In this document: positions 20,425 through 31,654 of the stretch, in pieces
Layout of the letters: every line of letters starts with the position of its first letter
Position numbering within the stretch: the first letter of the stretch is position 1
Position numbers and translations under genes: made by a program
Assembly (NCBI GenBank): GCA_012934845.2
Contig: WNNJ02000096.1
Location: forward strand, 96,682 to 160,681
Source: Pomphorhynchus laevis
Taxonomy: Eukaryota; Acanthocephala; Palaeacanthocephala; Echinorhynchida; Pomphorhynchidae
Reading direction: 5' to 3'
DNA length: 64,000 nucleotides
Notes under the pieces: model-generated
Told to the model about the DNA's origin: nothing
Databases searched by the model: none
Seen by the model: the letters and a program-made list of their open reading frames with translations, nothing else

Positions 20425-21869
20425 TGTCTAGTACTTGTGGAGTCTTCTTTTAAAAGTATTAAGTGAACTGCATCAAACGGTGTCTGCATCAAGGTTGTTC
20501 CAAAGCTCAACAATTCTTCTATCAAATTGCATCGCGCCCAATTTCTGTACCCTGTTTCTTCGAATAGTTAAAGAATGACCGCGAAGAACATTTGAACCAC
20601 GTAGTTGAACCCTACTCCGAAGAGGGTGATGAGGACGTTGGAATAAATGCCAAACAAGGCACATATCCATGTACCGACGGGTCCATGTGACGGTCTCAAG
20701 TCCTAATGATCTCAGTCTGTCTTCATAAGGCAGCGACGCCAACGTTGGTGCTAGCTTTGTTGCCCTGCGAAGTACCCTCTCTGATTTCTTATGTTCATGC
20801 ACAGTACGTGGGTATACAACCGGAGCTGCATATAAAAGTCTACTCAATACATGTGCTAAAATCAGAGGCCGAAGAGCAGTCGGATTAACGCGAACAAACG
20901 CGCGTCGAATCATACCTATCATTTTATTGGAGTTGGCACAAGCTTGATCAGTGTGCTTTTTAGTTGATAAATTAGAGGTAAGCCCATACTCCTTAAATCT
21001 TTGTAACTATCGACACTTTCCACGATACAGCCCTTATATTTGTAACAAGCAGATGTTAAATGCTTGCGAGCATTACTAATAATACGCATGTGTTTGCATT
21101 TCGAAACATTTATCACAAGCTTGTTAGACGCCGCCCACAACTCCACATTATCTATGTCAGTTTGCAAATTATCAACATCCTCACATGAATAAATGGGCCG
21201 CCATATTTTTAAGTCATCTGCATACAAACATGATCGAGAGTGAATGTACCCAGACAAATCGTTAACATAAATGCTGAATAAAAGCGGACCCAAAACTGAA
21301 CCTTGAAGTACTCCAATATGACATTCTCTAGACACAGGCAATGACCAATCGACAAGTACTCGAAAGCAACGATTACGAAGAAATTATCTAATCCAATCAA
21401 CCATTATGTTTTGGAGTCCAGTATTGACAAGTTTCTAAGAAGTAGACCATGATCTACTCTATCAAAGGCTTTTGAAGAGTCGAAGAATATAATTTCTGTA
21501 TCGGTATAGTGTGCCTTATTCGCTGTCCAATCAAGATGAGCATCAAGCAAATTTGAAACAGTTGAATAACCCTCCCGAAATCCGTGCTGATTAGGGACTA
21601 AAATTTTTCCTACACGAAAAAACTCAACCATGTAGCGATGCACAAACCTCTCCAACACTCTACAGCAAATGCAGGTAATGCTCACCGGCCTATAATTCTC
21701 GACGGAAAAGCGATCTCCCTTCTTGAAGTAGGGAAGAACAATTGACTGTTTCCACACATTAGGAAGAGATCTTTCTAAGATTGACTGGTGAAAAATTGCA
21801 CAGAGAGGAACCCAAATTGAGCCTGCTAATCTGCGCAGATAAACAGAAGGTAGTAAGTCACAATATTCC
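20425..21869 (-). mobile_element. B-c LINE, 3' half (reverse transcriptase)
   Basis: Minus-strand reverse-transcriptase remnant. It has DLLPSVYLRRLAG at its upper edge, then KKGDRFSVENYRPVSITCI, NQHGFREGYSTVSNLLDAH, EIIFFDSSKAFDRVDH (21,404-21,757), GVLQGSVLGPLLFSIYVND and CLYADDLKIWRP (20,919-21,341), and the thumb/C-terminus (20,473-20,922). Its 3' UTR is missing; it abuts the truncated 5' end of A1-b. The missing 5' half is at 25,945-27,680 in the same orientation, so one B element has been split by the B-d/B-e insertion. Confidence 0.82.
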
Positions 21870-22075
21870 TAGCACTTGTTAATCGCAATAACAGAAAACT
21901 GGCTTCACGCCGATATATCTGATCACGAGATTGAAATAGATAATTATTCTTCTTATCGTGTCGATAGGACCGGAAAGAGAGGAGATGGGGTAATTTTATA
22001 TTTACATAATAGTGTAGCGTTTATGACCTTAAGTGCCAAGTCTGAAGGTCGAAACACTATGTCGATAAAAAATTG
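21870..22075 (+). mobile_element. B-d fragment, duplicated endonuclease piece
   Basis: About 200 bp almost identical to 23,172-23,372 inside B-e (endonuclease text with AITENWLHADISDHEIE, YRVDRTGKRG and ILYLHNSVAF). It lies directly upstream of the B-e 5' end in the same orientation. This looks like a template-switch or partial tandem addition at the 5' end of the insertion. Confidence 0.75.
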
Positions 22076-22261
22076 TCTTGATTGTTAAATACTTAAAAAA
22101 TATTCAGATTTAAAAATTAATAAAAACATGTAAAGGATCAACGATCAACATTTACAACGATTACTTACAACGATTACTGAAGACAACAATCATTACTGTT
22201 GAATATTCTTGATCAATAACTACTTACATAACTACTTAAAATTCAATAACTGAAACTAATT

Positions 22262-22995
22262 ATGATCAATATGGGGAAACGGAGGAAAACGACAAAATCG
22301 ACTGTGAATGATAATGGATCCCAGCATTATGTAGAGTGTTCCATGGCAGATTGCCCTGTGTGGACTACTGTTTGGCTACCTTCGTCTTCCTTCAAATTTT
22401 CTAGATAGAGATTTTCTATGCGGATTCTGTTCAGCATCTCTTCGTAAAGAATTGATAGTTTCAAAGAATGATCAATCGTCTATCAGCCATGACAATTCAA
22501 ATAGTATCGTTTGTGACAAAGATTTTAGTGAAATACAATTCGAACGAAACTGTGGCAGACATGGAAAAGAACAATTATTATCATCAAATGAAGAAAGCGA
22601 TCGATTTACAGACAATTCCCGAACATTGCAAGAGCAACACGTTGTCACAGATTTCCTGCAAATCGAAAAGTGAATCATTAAATTGAACATCGAACTTATT
22701 AATCAATAGATCATCACCGATTATAGAAAATAACAGTTTGGACAATGGCAATCTTATCAATAACAGAAATTTGGATAGTGGAAACCTACAACGATCGTAC
22801 AGTAAATCCGATATGAATTCAAGCTTCTCAGCATCTCTTACTTATCCAGATGTATTTACTGATCCAATCAATGCTTATTCACCTAAGCGCTCTACATATG
22901 TAAACATTCTGGGTCAGTCAGAGGAAGTGTCTCTTAATCACAAAGATTCAAATCAATTCGAGTCATTGGCAAATGTTATACATGTGATTAATTAG
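22262..22995 (+). pseudogene. B-e LINE ORF1, frameshifted
   Basis: Begins MINMGKRRKTTKS and contains the Cys module VECSMADCPVWTTV and, one frame over, FLCGFC. The frame continues as SSISHDNSNSIVCDKDF (to 22,673). After further frame changes it continues as the 85-codon stretch 22,738-22,995, ending near the ORF2 start. The C-terminal KDLxVEER block seen in other B copies was not found here, so ORF1 is internally deleted as well as frameshifted. Confidence 0.7.
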
Positions 22996-23021
22996 ATAAC
23001 ATTGTTTATCCTCAATCACAG

Positions 23022-25844
23022 TTGTGGTCTGCTCTGGCAAAATCCAATAGTGTCAACAGTAAGGGAAATAACACATGTGCTTCAATAGGCTATAGTTATG
23101 TGATCTTGTATACTAACACACGCTGTCTTCTTAATAAAATTCACGAATTGAAGCAACGTATTCAATATGCCCAGCCCTTGTTAGTCGCAATAACAGAAAG
23201 CTGGCTTCACTCCGATATATCTGATCAAGAGATTGAAATAGATAATTATTCTTCTTATCGTGTCGATAGGACCGGAAAGAGAGGAGGTGGGGTAATTTTA
23301 TATTTACATAATAGTGTAGCGTTTATGACCTTAAGTGCCCAGTCTGAAGGTGGTACAGAAACACTATGGGGCGATATATTACTGTCCGGTCATGTGATAG
23401 TTACTATTGGTCTTATATATCGTAGTCCAAGAATGGATGTTTGTTCCATAGTTGATACATTATTAAAGTTTGGATCCCGTAGTAATGTGGTAGTAGTGGA
23501 TTATCTAAATATTCCTTCTATAGACTGGACTAACTACATATGCTTAGATAACAATAATTATTCATCAGCATTCCTTGATACTATCAATTTTCTTAATTTA
23601 ACGCAATATGTCTCAATGTTTACTCGTTCCTCTGGAGACCATCAATCTTTGCTTGATATTTGTCTTACTTCCGATAAATATTTGGTCACTGGTATAACAT
23701 ATTTGGATCCCTTAGGCAGCTCTAATCATTCTGTTATTCGCTTTAATACAAACTTATCTAATATATTGTCACAACCTGAGTCTTCATGTATGTCAGTACA
23801 ATGTTTCAAAACCAATTACAGTTTAGTACGTCAATCCCTTCTCGGTACAAATTGGTATGATCCATTGATTTTTGGAGTTGAATCATCTTGGCAACAATTT
23901 GAAACTCTAATGATATCGCTCCTTCTACGTTTCTCACCTCGTAAGGTAGCAACTGCCCGTGCACGCACAAATCCTTGGTTTGATAAGGAGCTTCAAGATG
24001 CATTGAGATCCAAGAAGCAAAAATTCGTAAGGTATAGGAATGGAGAAACTGATTATAGGTCATTTAAAAAGTGTCGGAATCATTTCACATATCTCAAGAG
24101 ACTTAAAAAGCGGCAATTTGAACAAGTACTGATAGGAAAGTCAGCCAACAATCCTAACATATTATTTAAATATGCAAATTTTAAAAGTAATGTTCGATCT
24201 TCTAGCTCTATCATTGGAAACAATGGACGCATTCTAGTAGATCATTTCGATATTGCTAATGCATTTGGTCGTAAATTTCTCGTATCAGCTACTACTTCTC
24301 CTTGTATAGAAATTACTCGTATTAATCCGTCAATTTTTGATATTCTTCACTTGTTCACAGTTCAAGATGTTATGAAAGAGTTTAAACGACTGAAACCGTC
24401 GGGCTCGATTTGCCCAGATTTACTTCCCTCAATATACCTGAAGAATCTTCATGATGTCATTGCTGCGCCTTTATATAGGATATTTATAGCATCATTATAT
24501 TACGGTATAGTCCCGAATGCATGGAAACGCTCTATCATTAAGCCGCTTCATAAGAAAGGTGATCGATCATGTGTAGATAACTACCGACCGGTTAGTTTAA
24601 CCTCTGTATCGTGTCGTGTATTAGAGAGATTACTTTATCGGATAATCAGTAGCTACCTAGAATCATACAGGTTACTTTCTACTAATCAGCACGGATTCCG
24701 TAAAAACTGTTCCACAGTAACCAACCTTTTATTGGCACAGGAAAGTTGGGGTTCCATAGTGGATGAGGGGTATGCTGTCGATGTCATATTTTTTGACTTC
24801 TCCAAAGCATTTGATCATGTACCCCATGACAAGTTGATTATGAAGATAAGTGCATTAAAAATCAATCCAATTATCATTCGTTGGATATGCAACTTTCTTT
24901 CTGGTCGCACATACCAGGTCGCCATTAACGGTACCCTTTCCGAGCATTATCCAGTTAATGCCGGTGTCCCGCAAGGGTCTGTATTGGGTCCTTTGCTGTT
25001 TTGTATTTTCATCAACGATCTACCCAGTGTAATAAGTTCGCATTCATTATTATTTGCTGACGATTTAAAAATTTGGAGAGCCATCAAGTCGAATTATGAT
25101 CGTAACATTCTTCAATCAGATATTGACACGGTTCTTAAGTGGGCACGTTCTAATGGTCTGTCTGTTAATGCCTCGAAGTGCACTTGCATGCACATTCGAT
25201 CACGTAATATTGTTCCAGTGCCGATATATCATCTCGGGGATCGAGTGATTAAATTGGTTTCGAGCTATAAAGATCTTGGCGTATTGATAACGGATGATTT
25301 CTCCACTCGCCAAAACACTGAGTACATTTGTTCGAAGGCCATGCGTATGGTTGGTTTCCTTCGCCGATCATTCAGCTATGTGAGTCCACGTTCTTTTAGA
25401 GTTCTTGCAAACGCTTTTGTACTAAGTCATTTGTTATATGCTTCTCAATGTTCATACCCTCGAACCAGAGATGAGATTAATCGACTTGAGAAGGTGCTAC
25501 GTAGGGCAACAAAATTAGTACATTCTTTGAGAGAACTTCCTTACGAGGACCGTCTTCGGTCTTTAAATATGCAGTCATTATGTGATATTCGTGACTCGCG
25601 GGATCTGTGTCTTGTATGGGAGGTATTTCACAATGAACACCATGTGTTGCGTGGGCTCTTCAACATTCGATCAACTCGAGCTTTGCGAGGTCACTCGTTT
25701 TATCTTAGTCGCCAACGAATAGTACATTCTAGGACGATTCAATTTGGACAACGAATAATAAATTCATGGAATCGTTTAAGCGATGATATTGTAAATGCGG
25801 GAACTCGTGAGCTCTTTAAACGACAGATTATTTTAAATTGTTAA
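23022..25844 (+). CDS. B-e LINE ORF2, 940 aa, endonuclease active site altered
   Basis: Open from ATG 23,022 to the stop at 25,844. The endonuclease region has NTRCLLNKIHEL, AITESWLHSDIS, RGGGVILYLHN and LIYRSPR. The canonical Gly-Asp-Phe-Asn is Asp-Tyr-Leu-Asn (23,499-23,510), and the final Ser-Asp-His is Ser-Asn-His (Asn codon 23,724-23,726), so two positions that are normally catalytic Asp are changed. The reverse transcriptase looks sound: CPDLLPSIYLKN, NYRPVSLTSVSCRVLER, VIFFDFSKAFDHVPH, AGVPQGSVLGPLLFCIFIND, LLFADDLKIWRA and SYKDLGVLI. The protein probably could polymerise but not nick DNA by the usual route. Length is normal for the family. Confidence 0.9.
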   Translation: MWSALAKSNSVNSKGNNTCASIGYSYVILYTNTRCLLNKIHELKQRIQYAQPLLVAITESWLHSDISDQEIEIDNYSSYRVDRTGKRGGGVILYLHNSVAFMTLSAQSEGGTETLWGDILLSGHVIVTIGLIYRSPRMDVCSIVDTLLKFGSRSNVVVVDYLNIPSIDWTNYICLDNNNYSSAFLDTINFLNLTQYVSMFTRSSGDHQSLLDICLTSDKYLVTGITYLDPLGSSNHSVIRFNTNLSNILSQPESSCMSVQCFKTNYSLVRQSLLGTNWYDPLIFGVESSWQQFETLMISLLLRFSPRKVATARARTNPWFDKELQDALRSKKQKFVRYRNGETDYRSFKKCRNHFTYLKRLKKRQFEQVLIGKSANNPNILFKYANFKSNVRSSSSIIGNNGRILVDHFDIANAFGRKFLVSATTSPCIEITRINPSIFDILHLFTVQDVMKEFKRLKPSGSICPDLLPSIYLKNLHDVIAAPLYRIFIASLYYGIVPNAWKRSIIKPLHKKGDRSCVDNYRPVSLTSVSCRVLERLLYRIISSYLESYRLLSTNQHGFRKNCSTVTNLLLAQESWGSIVDEGYAVDVIFFDFSKAFDHVPHDKLIMKISALKINPIIIRWICNFLSGRTYQVAINGTLSEHYPVNAGVPQGSVLGPLLFCIFINDLPSVISSHSLLFADDLKIWRAIKSNYDRNILQSDIDTVLKWARSNGLSVNASKCTCMHIRSRNIVPVPIYHLGDRVIKLVSSYKDLGVLITDDFSTRQNTEYICSKAMRMVGFLRRSFSYVSPRSFRVLANAFVLSHLLYASQCSYPRTRDEINRLEKVLRRATKLVHSLRELPYEDRLRSLNMQSLCDIRDSRDLCLVWEVFHNEHHVLRGLFNIRSTRALRGHSFYLSRQRIVHSRTIQFGQRIINSWNRLSDDIVNAGTRELFKRQIILNC

Positions 25845-25944
25845 CTGATTTGTTTTTGATTTTCTCTTTTTCTTTTATTTTGACTATCGATTTGTCAGCA
25901 ACTGTGAGCTATGCTCGTAACGTTGTCTACATAATAATAATAAT

Positions 25945-27680
25945 TCGGAATAGACTTTAGCTGGTGTTATCAAATTGTCAAGGTCCAACTCAAGACACGT
26001 GTCAGAGTAAGTGTTCAGCACACTAGATTCCATACAAAAAGTTTCATGTTCATTTGCGGGCTCTACTGAAGTGCAATAGTGTGCCGCAAACTCTTCAGTT
26101 AGGTCATTCGCGGCAATGTCATAGAAGTAGTGACCAATCGAAGAATCAACAGCTCCCCTACTTGATAGGTACTGAAAAAGGACCTTTAAATCGTATTTAC
26201 ACTGGTTAGCTAATGCATTCTCAAATGCACACCGCTTCTTTCTCTTCAATGAATTGAATAAATTTCTTGCCTGTTTAAAAACATCATAACTACACTCCCC
26301 AACTTTGTAGCGATTGAAGATCAAATTACGAGTCCTCAATGTTGAACGTAACTCAGAATCGAAGCAGGGAGAATCTTTTCGACGTGTCATGCTTCTAAGT
26401 GGAGAGAATAAAATAAGCAGCGACTCTAAGGTTCTCTGAAAGTAATTCCACGCGCCGTGTACTCCAATATCAGCGGGATCTGGCCAGGAAGCTGTTGAAA
26501 GTATTGACTGAATTGGATCTGTGTTGGTTTTGAAAGCATTAACCACTTGATTTTCACGCGGACCTCGAGTTTCTTCTTGAAACGTTAACCTAAAGATCAC
26601 TACGCAATGATCAGACATACCGATCGGGGCATCATAACGGATAGCGTTAATAATCTCACTGTTCGAAGATAAACATACATCTAATAGAGATCTACTGTCA
26701 CTAACAAAACGAGTGCATTTTTGGACATGCTGAGTTAAACCACAATAGATGATACACTCCAAAAGGTCATAGGAAGCATGCTTACAAGTAGGAAAAGCCG
26801 TATATGAATTCCAATCAACCCAAGGCATATTCAAGTCACCAAGTATTAAAACATTTGATGGTACCTTTAGAATAAAGTTCTACTTCCCCAATCAGTCTAT
26901 CTGTGGCGGCCAAGGGTGAACGATATACTACCCCCAGAACAAGCGGAGCGGTATACATGAATTTTACCCGACACCACAAACTTTCGACTTTATCAGAAGT
27001 GCTAAGAACAGTTACTTTCACATCGTTGCTCACATAAAGAATAACACCTCCACCTCTTCCACTTTCACGATCACTGCGGAAAACCAGATAAGCAGGGATG
27101 GATACTTCATTATCAACAATATCACCATATAGCCATGATTCTGTGATAGCAATAGAACAAATTAATTGAACTCTATATCTCAGTTCATCTATCTTCGATA
27201 TAAGACTGCGAACATTACAATCAAGAGTTTCACAATGCCCCAACATACCTCTGGGAGTATTCCTATCACCCCTCACACATCCTAATAACCCGGACGCTAA
27301 ACCATTTAGACTGTGATAGGCAGAGTAGACGAGCCCGTTTCGATTACAGAATGCACGCGAAGCGACATGACTAGTGGGCTCCAACTCAGCCGGGTGCGTC
27401 GCTTCACAATCTGAAAATTTTTCACATAGAGATTTGTTTCTCCTTTAGCAACACGAGATGCTGGTTCCTCTTTAACCTTCGATATTTTTTTTCGTTCTGA
27501 TACATCAAGATCTTTCAGCAGTCGAATATTAGACCCTTTGAGACGGAACGAGTTTCGCAACATTAAGATAGCATGAAGTTGGTTATGGAAGACAGCTTAG
27601 AGTAGTCGGGGTTTATTATTTAAAGCATTACGCTTACCTAGGCGGAAAAGAGCGACAAGTTTAACTTTTTAGACTGTCTC
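25945..27680 (-). mobile_element. B-c LINE, 5' half (ORF1 C-term + endonuclease)
   Basis: Minus strand. ORF1 remnant at about 27,680-27,306 (LRNSFRLKGSNIRLLKDLDV, KNFQIVKRRT). The endonuclease lies in 27,384-26,836 (CNVRSLISKIDELR, AITESWLYGDIVDNEV, GRGGGVILYVSND, LGVVYRSP) and 26,834-25,884 (GDLNMPWVDWNSY, SRSLLDVCLSS, GMSDHCVVIF). The RT linker (SPCFDSELRSTLRTRN) follows and the copy breaks at AKVYSE, where B-e was inserted. The other half is at 20,425-21,869. One frame change separates the two endonuclease pieces near 26,835. Confidence 0.83.
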
Positions 27681-28311
27681 ATATAGATCTTTCATCTTTA
27701 TATCTATATATTGATCTTTCATCTTTTTAATCAGAAGGAACTTCTATGTTATCCTGTTTGGGCCCATATTTCTCGACTGCACATAGCAGTGGGGCCGAAT
27801 ACATTCTAATGATGCATATCCTCTGATAAAATTTGATTATTTGGTTTATCTTATTTTAATAAAAAGGATATTGTTTATTATCTATCCATAAAAAGTTTCT
27901 TAAGAGTTTACATTTTTTAAAATATCTTTTTGATTTTTAATTCGTGTTCCATCTAATCCTATGTTTAGGCATGATAATAATTATCCTCGTGTGGATAATT
28001 TATTATGTCTAATTTAATTTATTATGTCTAAATATTATAGTTTTAATAATATTTTTAATTTATATTAATTTAATGTTGATTTTTTAATATATAGATCTTT
28101 CATCTTTTTCTTTTATTAGAATTAATTATTCTAATTATAGTATATTTACAAATATGGAAGCGTAAATTTAAATAGTTTTTTTCAGAATATTCTTTCTTAA
28201 TATTTTAATAAACATATTTTAATTGTCTGAAAAATTTATTGGGTACTTATAGAGATAAGCTTAAATTATAGTGTACTATAATTTTACTGAGTTATACTAC
28301 TAAACTCTTCT
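27681..28311 (+). other. AT-rich spacer containing S-repeat copy S1
   Basis: Apart from the S1 repeat, the only structure seen is the 17-mer atagatctttcatcttt, which occurs near 27,683 and 28,092 with a variant near 27,712. It brackets S1 and AT-rich sequence. Confidence 0.45.
27730..27905 (+). repeat. S-repeat copy S1
   Basis: Short structured repeat. Core from tcagaaggaacttctatgtt to cacatagcagtggggcc, then the right arm with tttattatctatcc. It shows the family hairpin in weakened form. See copy S6 for the consensus layout. Confidence 0.75.
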
Positions 28312-29368
28312 CTCTCCCATCCTTCATCCATCCCGACCGGTGTTCCACAAGGCTCCGTATTAGGCCCTATGCTTTTCTCTCTTCTTCTCGGTGATTTGTC
28401 TTCGATTTCTCATAAATTTAACTTCCATGTTATGCAATATGCTGATGACATTCTCATATATGCTCACGCACCTGCTTATCGTATTCATGAATTTAGTGTT
28501 TATGATTCCAGCTGTCTTGTCTCAATTTCCAACCATCTTTCTTCCCTTCGCCTTTCTCTGAATCCTGATAAATCTAAAATTATGTGGATCCTACATCGAC
28601 GCTCTAACGTAGAACCTCCTTCCGTATCATTAAATTCTAAAATTCTTCCTATTGTTGATAATCTCGTTTTCCTAGGCTTTCATTTCGACAACCGACTTTC
28701 ACTTAAACCTTTCGTGAGTGATAAAGTACGCTCATCTACCTTGATACTCCGCAATCTCCGTCAAGTTTGTAGATAGATTGATTTACCTTCTCGTATGACT
28801 CTAATATCTTCTCTCCTTTTCTCAAGACTTGATTACTGTCTTAGTCTATTTTCCAACTCACCTAAATCCACTCTTCTTCCTTTACAACGCATCATCAACG
28901 CTGCCGTTCGAGTTCTCCTCCGTCTTCGTCGTTTTGATCATACATCCCACTATCTTGTTTCTCTTGATTGGCCTACCATTTATTGTCGTGTTCAAATTCG
29001 TCTTCTTATCATTGCTTTTCGCCTTATAACTTCTCATACCCCTTCATTTCTCAACCTTCCTTTTATCGACAATTCTCGTACTGTGTATTGTGCTCTGCGT
29101 TCCCGTAATTCCCTTCTTTTACATGTCCCAATATACTCTACCTCTTTTGGCTTCCACTCCTTCGTTGTGGCTGCTCCTCTCTTGTGGAATCAACTGCCTA
29201 TTCATATCCGCCAATCAACATATATGCCGTACTTCAAACGCCAGATCCAATTTTATTTCAACAATTAACTAATTACCTGTGACCTTTGATGTTCTTTTTT
29301 TGTTTGTTAGTGGTCATGTAAGCGTGCATTTTGCACGCATTTGCCACGTTAAATAAATTATTGTATTA
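28312..29368 (+). mobile_element. A2-c LINE, 5'-truncated, plus strand
   Basis: Begins inside the RT palm (TGVPQGSVLGPM in partial frame). It continues with VMQYADDILIYAH and MWILHRR (28,369-28,776, ending in TAG at 28,774-28,776), then the same frame from 28,795 to 29,268 (SRLDYCLSLFSNSPKS, WNQLPIHIRQST). The 3' UTR has the stem-loop at 29,310-29,347 and an AAATAAATT tail. The TAG follows CQVCR-type text, where A2-b reads VRRLIDF, and is shared with the fragment at 4,862-5,123. Confidence 0.87.
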
Positions 29369-29449
29369 TTAAACGTGATAGTTTCAAATAGAAGTCAATT
29401 GTTATGTATTGAATAATAAACAACCGACGATTTAACATAATAATAACTA

Positions 29450-29535
29450 GAGGTCATCAGGAAGAACTACTATGATATCCGGTTTCGGCCCCTATTTCTC
29501 TACCCAAAATAGCAGCGTGGCCACTTAGAAGCATC
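29450..29535 (+). repeat. S-repeat copy S2
   Basis: Core only: gaggtcatcaggaagaacta through ggtttcggcccctatttctc and agcagcgtggcc. The arms beyond the core are not recognisable. Confidence 0.75.
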
Positions 29536-30579
29536 ACAACATTCCCGGACTTTGTTCACGAATTCCGAGTGGAACAGTAATTGACATTTTGAAGGATTTA
29601 TGTTATACCTATACGCTCCGCCCTCCTTCATTATGATATCAAAAACTGGTCGGCATTCTTCGACATTTCCAACAATTTGACATCGTATGCATACTACCGG
29701 ATACCAGAATCCTTGTCCAAAGCAATCAGTCTGCTAGCAGTGAATCCTACAACACTCCGTTAATGTACCATATATGATATCAAACGAATGGCGAGGCCGG
29801 CAAGTGAAGTAGCGAGAGCCGACGAGTCACAGTCGAATTTATTTAGGAATGTTTGCCACATCCGGGTATACGCTCCCGAGGGACCGGTACTTCTATTCGT
29901 TCGGAGTGAGGCTTTCTTGATTTAATCCATGCCAATTGTTTTAAACATTATAGGATGAAAGGGGAGAATGTCGCGTAGATGCTCTATAAGTACAGTATTT
30001 AAATTCATTTTGGAGGATCGTGGGTGCTTTCCTTTGAAACTCTATCTTACAGTTTTGTTCTCAACTTTTGCGTTTAGATTTAAAACACCGAGGAATTGTT
30101 CTGTTCTCGAACACCGATTTAAAACACCGAAGAATTGTTCTGTTCTAGCTACGTGGATTTTTGGATTTTGTTTGAACACTCGTTTGAAGCTTTAAAATTC
30201 GAGCCTATTGTGCCAAGTCTTGGAGGTTGCCCGACTTCCTGGTGGCAAAACGTCGGAAGATGAATTGACACAATAGAGTTGCTTTCATTAGCGGATAACC
30301 ATCGCTATCTCTAAATGTGCAAGCGTCTTCATGTAAGCGCGAAAGTTCACAAAGAAATTCACTGATACCATTCCACCTTGGAGGAATTTATAGGTTTGGG
30401 TGCCACGTGATTATCTACTTATACATATCCGCTATACCTCTATTCGAATCTTGTCCGAGCATTTATGCCAACATGTATATCCACTACGAGCACAGCTGGT
30501 CCGACAGAATTTTCAACGTCAACTTTTGAATGGGGCGAGAATAACAAGGATGTTATTCAACTTTTGAATGGGTAGCCTT
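29536..30579 (+). other. Unassigned region with a 38-bp tandem duplication
   Basis: No gene recognised. A block reading gatttaaaacaccgargaat..ctgttct is present twice in tandem at about 30,079-30,116 and 30,117-30,153. Base composition is closer to the retroelements than to the AT-rich spacers, so it may be part of an old element. Confidence 0.45.
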
Positions 30580-31150
30580 TCAAGATACAATAATCTTCAA
30601 AATTCTGGATGCCGCAGGACCACCACTTCCTGTAGACGAAAATACCATTGAATTAAGGTTTTCGGCGTGAATGGGCCTCCTGATACCGAAATGAAGCAGG
30701 TGCCGACTGAGAATAAGAACTAGCATGTGCATTAAACACAGCGACGTCCAGGACCGTTCGATCGATCGAACTCTCAAATATACCGCTGCATACGACATCA
30801 AAACGTTGGTCCTGATCACGGCAGGATTTTGCGGATTCGAACAAATGCTGATTTCCGACATATTATAATTGTATATTCAATCCCACTTCGTTGCAGCGCA
30901 CATAGCTGTACTCTTTCGGCAACGTTCAAAAGGTATTTCCTTATGTGATTAAGGATTGTTTTGCAAACTACACACAGAACGTTGTCCGCCGCGCCAATGG
31001 GTCGAACACCGCCATTCTTCTTCGGTGGCCGCTGCAATTCGTAGCTCTGCAACTACTACATGCTCAATTGGCTTTAGCACATATGCATTAGTTGCCTGAC
31101 TATTGCGCATGGAGCACAAAGTGATGTTCGACGGTATTCCCTTGGACATG
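30580..31150 (-). mobile_element. Relic R-1 of an unclassified reverse-transcriptase family
   Basis: Minus-strand fossil of a reverse-transcriptase element. Recognisable blocks, in sense order, are KKNGGVRPIGAADNV with a downstream L-Q-x-C-A-like stretch, then VLDVAVFNAHASSYSQSAPA and GSGGPAASRIL. The last resembles the FDVRVFNP...FSTTGGMGPAA segment of an RT family that I remember mainly from cnidarian and other invertebrate genomes. The middle of the RT is missing and the copy is broken in several places. It looks old. The class (LINE-like or other) is not certain. Confidence 0.5.
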
Positions 31151-31161
31151 TGGACAAGAGA

Positions 31162-31191
31162 ATTTGTCCAAGGGTATTCCCTTGGACAAAT
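31162..31191. repeat. Perfect 13-bp hairpin
   Basis: atttgtccaaggg and cccttggacaaat are separated by tatt. Part of the arm (tattcccttggacat) is also repeated just upstream at about 31,134, so the hairpin probably arose by a local inverted duplication. Confidence 0.7.
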
Positions 31192-31654
31192 CAGCGTTGT
31201 TTCTGAGGATCAAAGCCCTTTATATTTCACCGGCTTGCTTTTACGGCGGATTCGTCGATATAGTGTCTGCTAGTCAAAGCCCTTATATCATGGGATGATG
31301 TGTGAATAATATTTTGATAATTATATGATATTTTGTGTATATTATTTAAATTTAAACGACCAAACAACGCAATTTCGAATAATATTAAAAGCGTCTCTAG
31401 TAGATCGTTCTCTCAAAAAAAAACAAAATTGTTTGGAAGTATTGATATTGTGTGTAGGCATATTTATACATATTTTTTGTGTTTTGCCTCTGTCAAGCTG
31501 CCTTTACATGTATTCGGGAGCCCGCTCAACCCGACGCACCTGAGCTCACACAAGGGACGTCTAATTTGCATACAACAAGTTTCGAATCTCTATGGCTTAT
31601 TTGATATAACCAAATACATGTAAATCATTTGAATAAGATTCGATTCTTTAAAAA
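31192..31654 (+). other. AT-rich spacer
   Basis: No gene or known repeat seen. Two overlapping short open frames near 31,325-31,623 have no motif and look fortuitous. Confidence 0.4.

Larger units (their letters stand above)
22076..25944 (+). mobile_element. B-e LINE (CR1/Jockey-like), near full length
   Basis: Plus-strand element inserted into B-c. It has a 5' leader (about 22,090-22,261), a broken ORF1, an open ORF2 (23,022-25,844) and a 3' UTR ending with a GAGC/GCTC hairpin (25,906-25,916) and an (AAT)n tail (to about 25,944). The leader shares ttcttgat..ataactact with the leader of B-h near 34,536. Confidence 0.88.
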
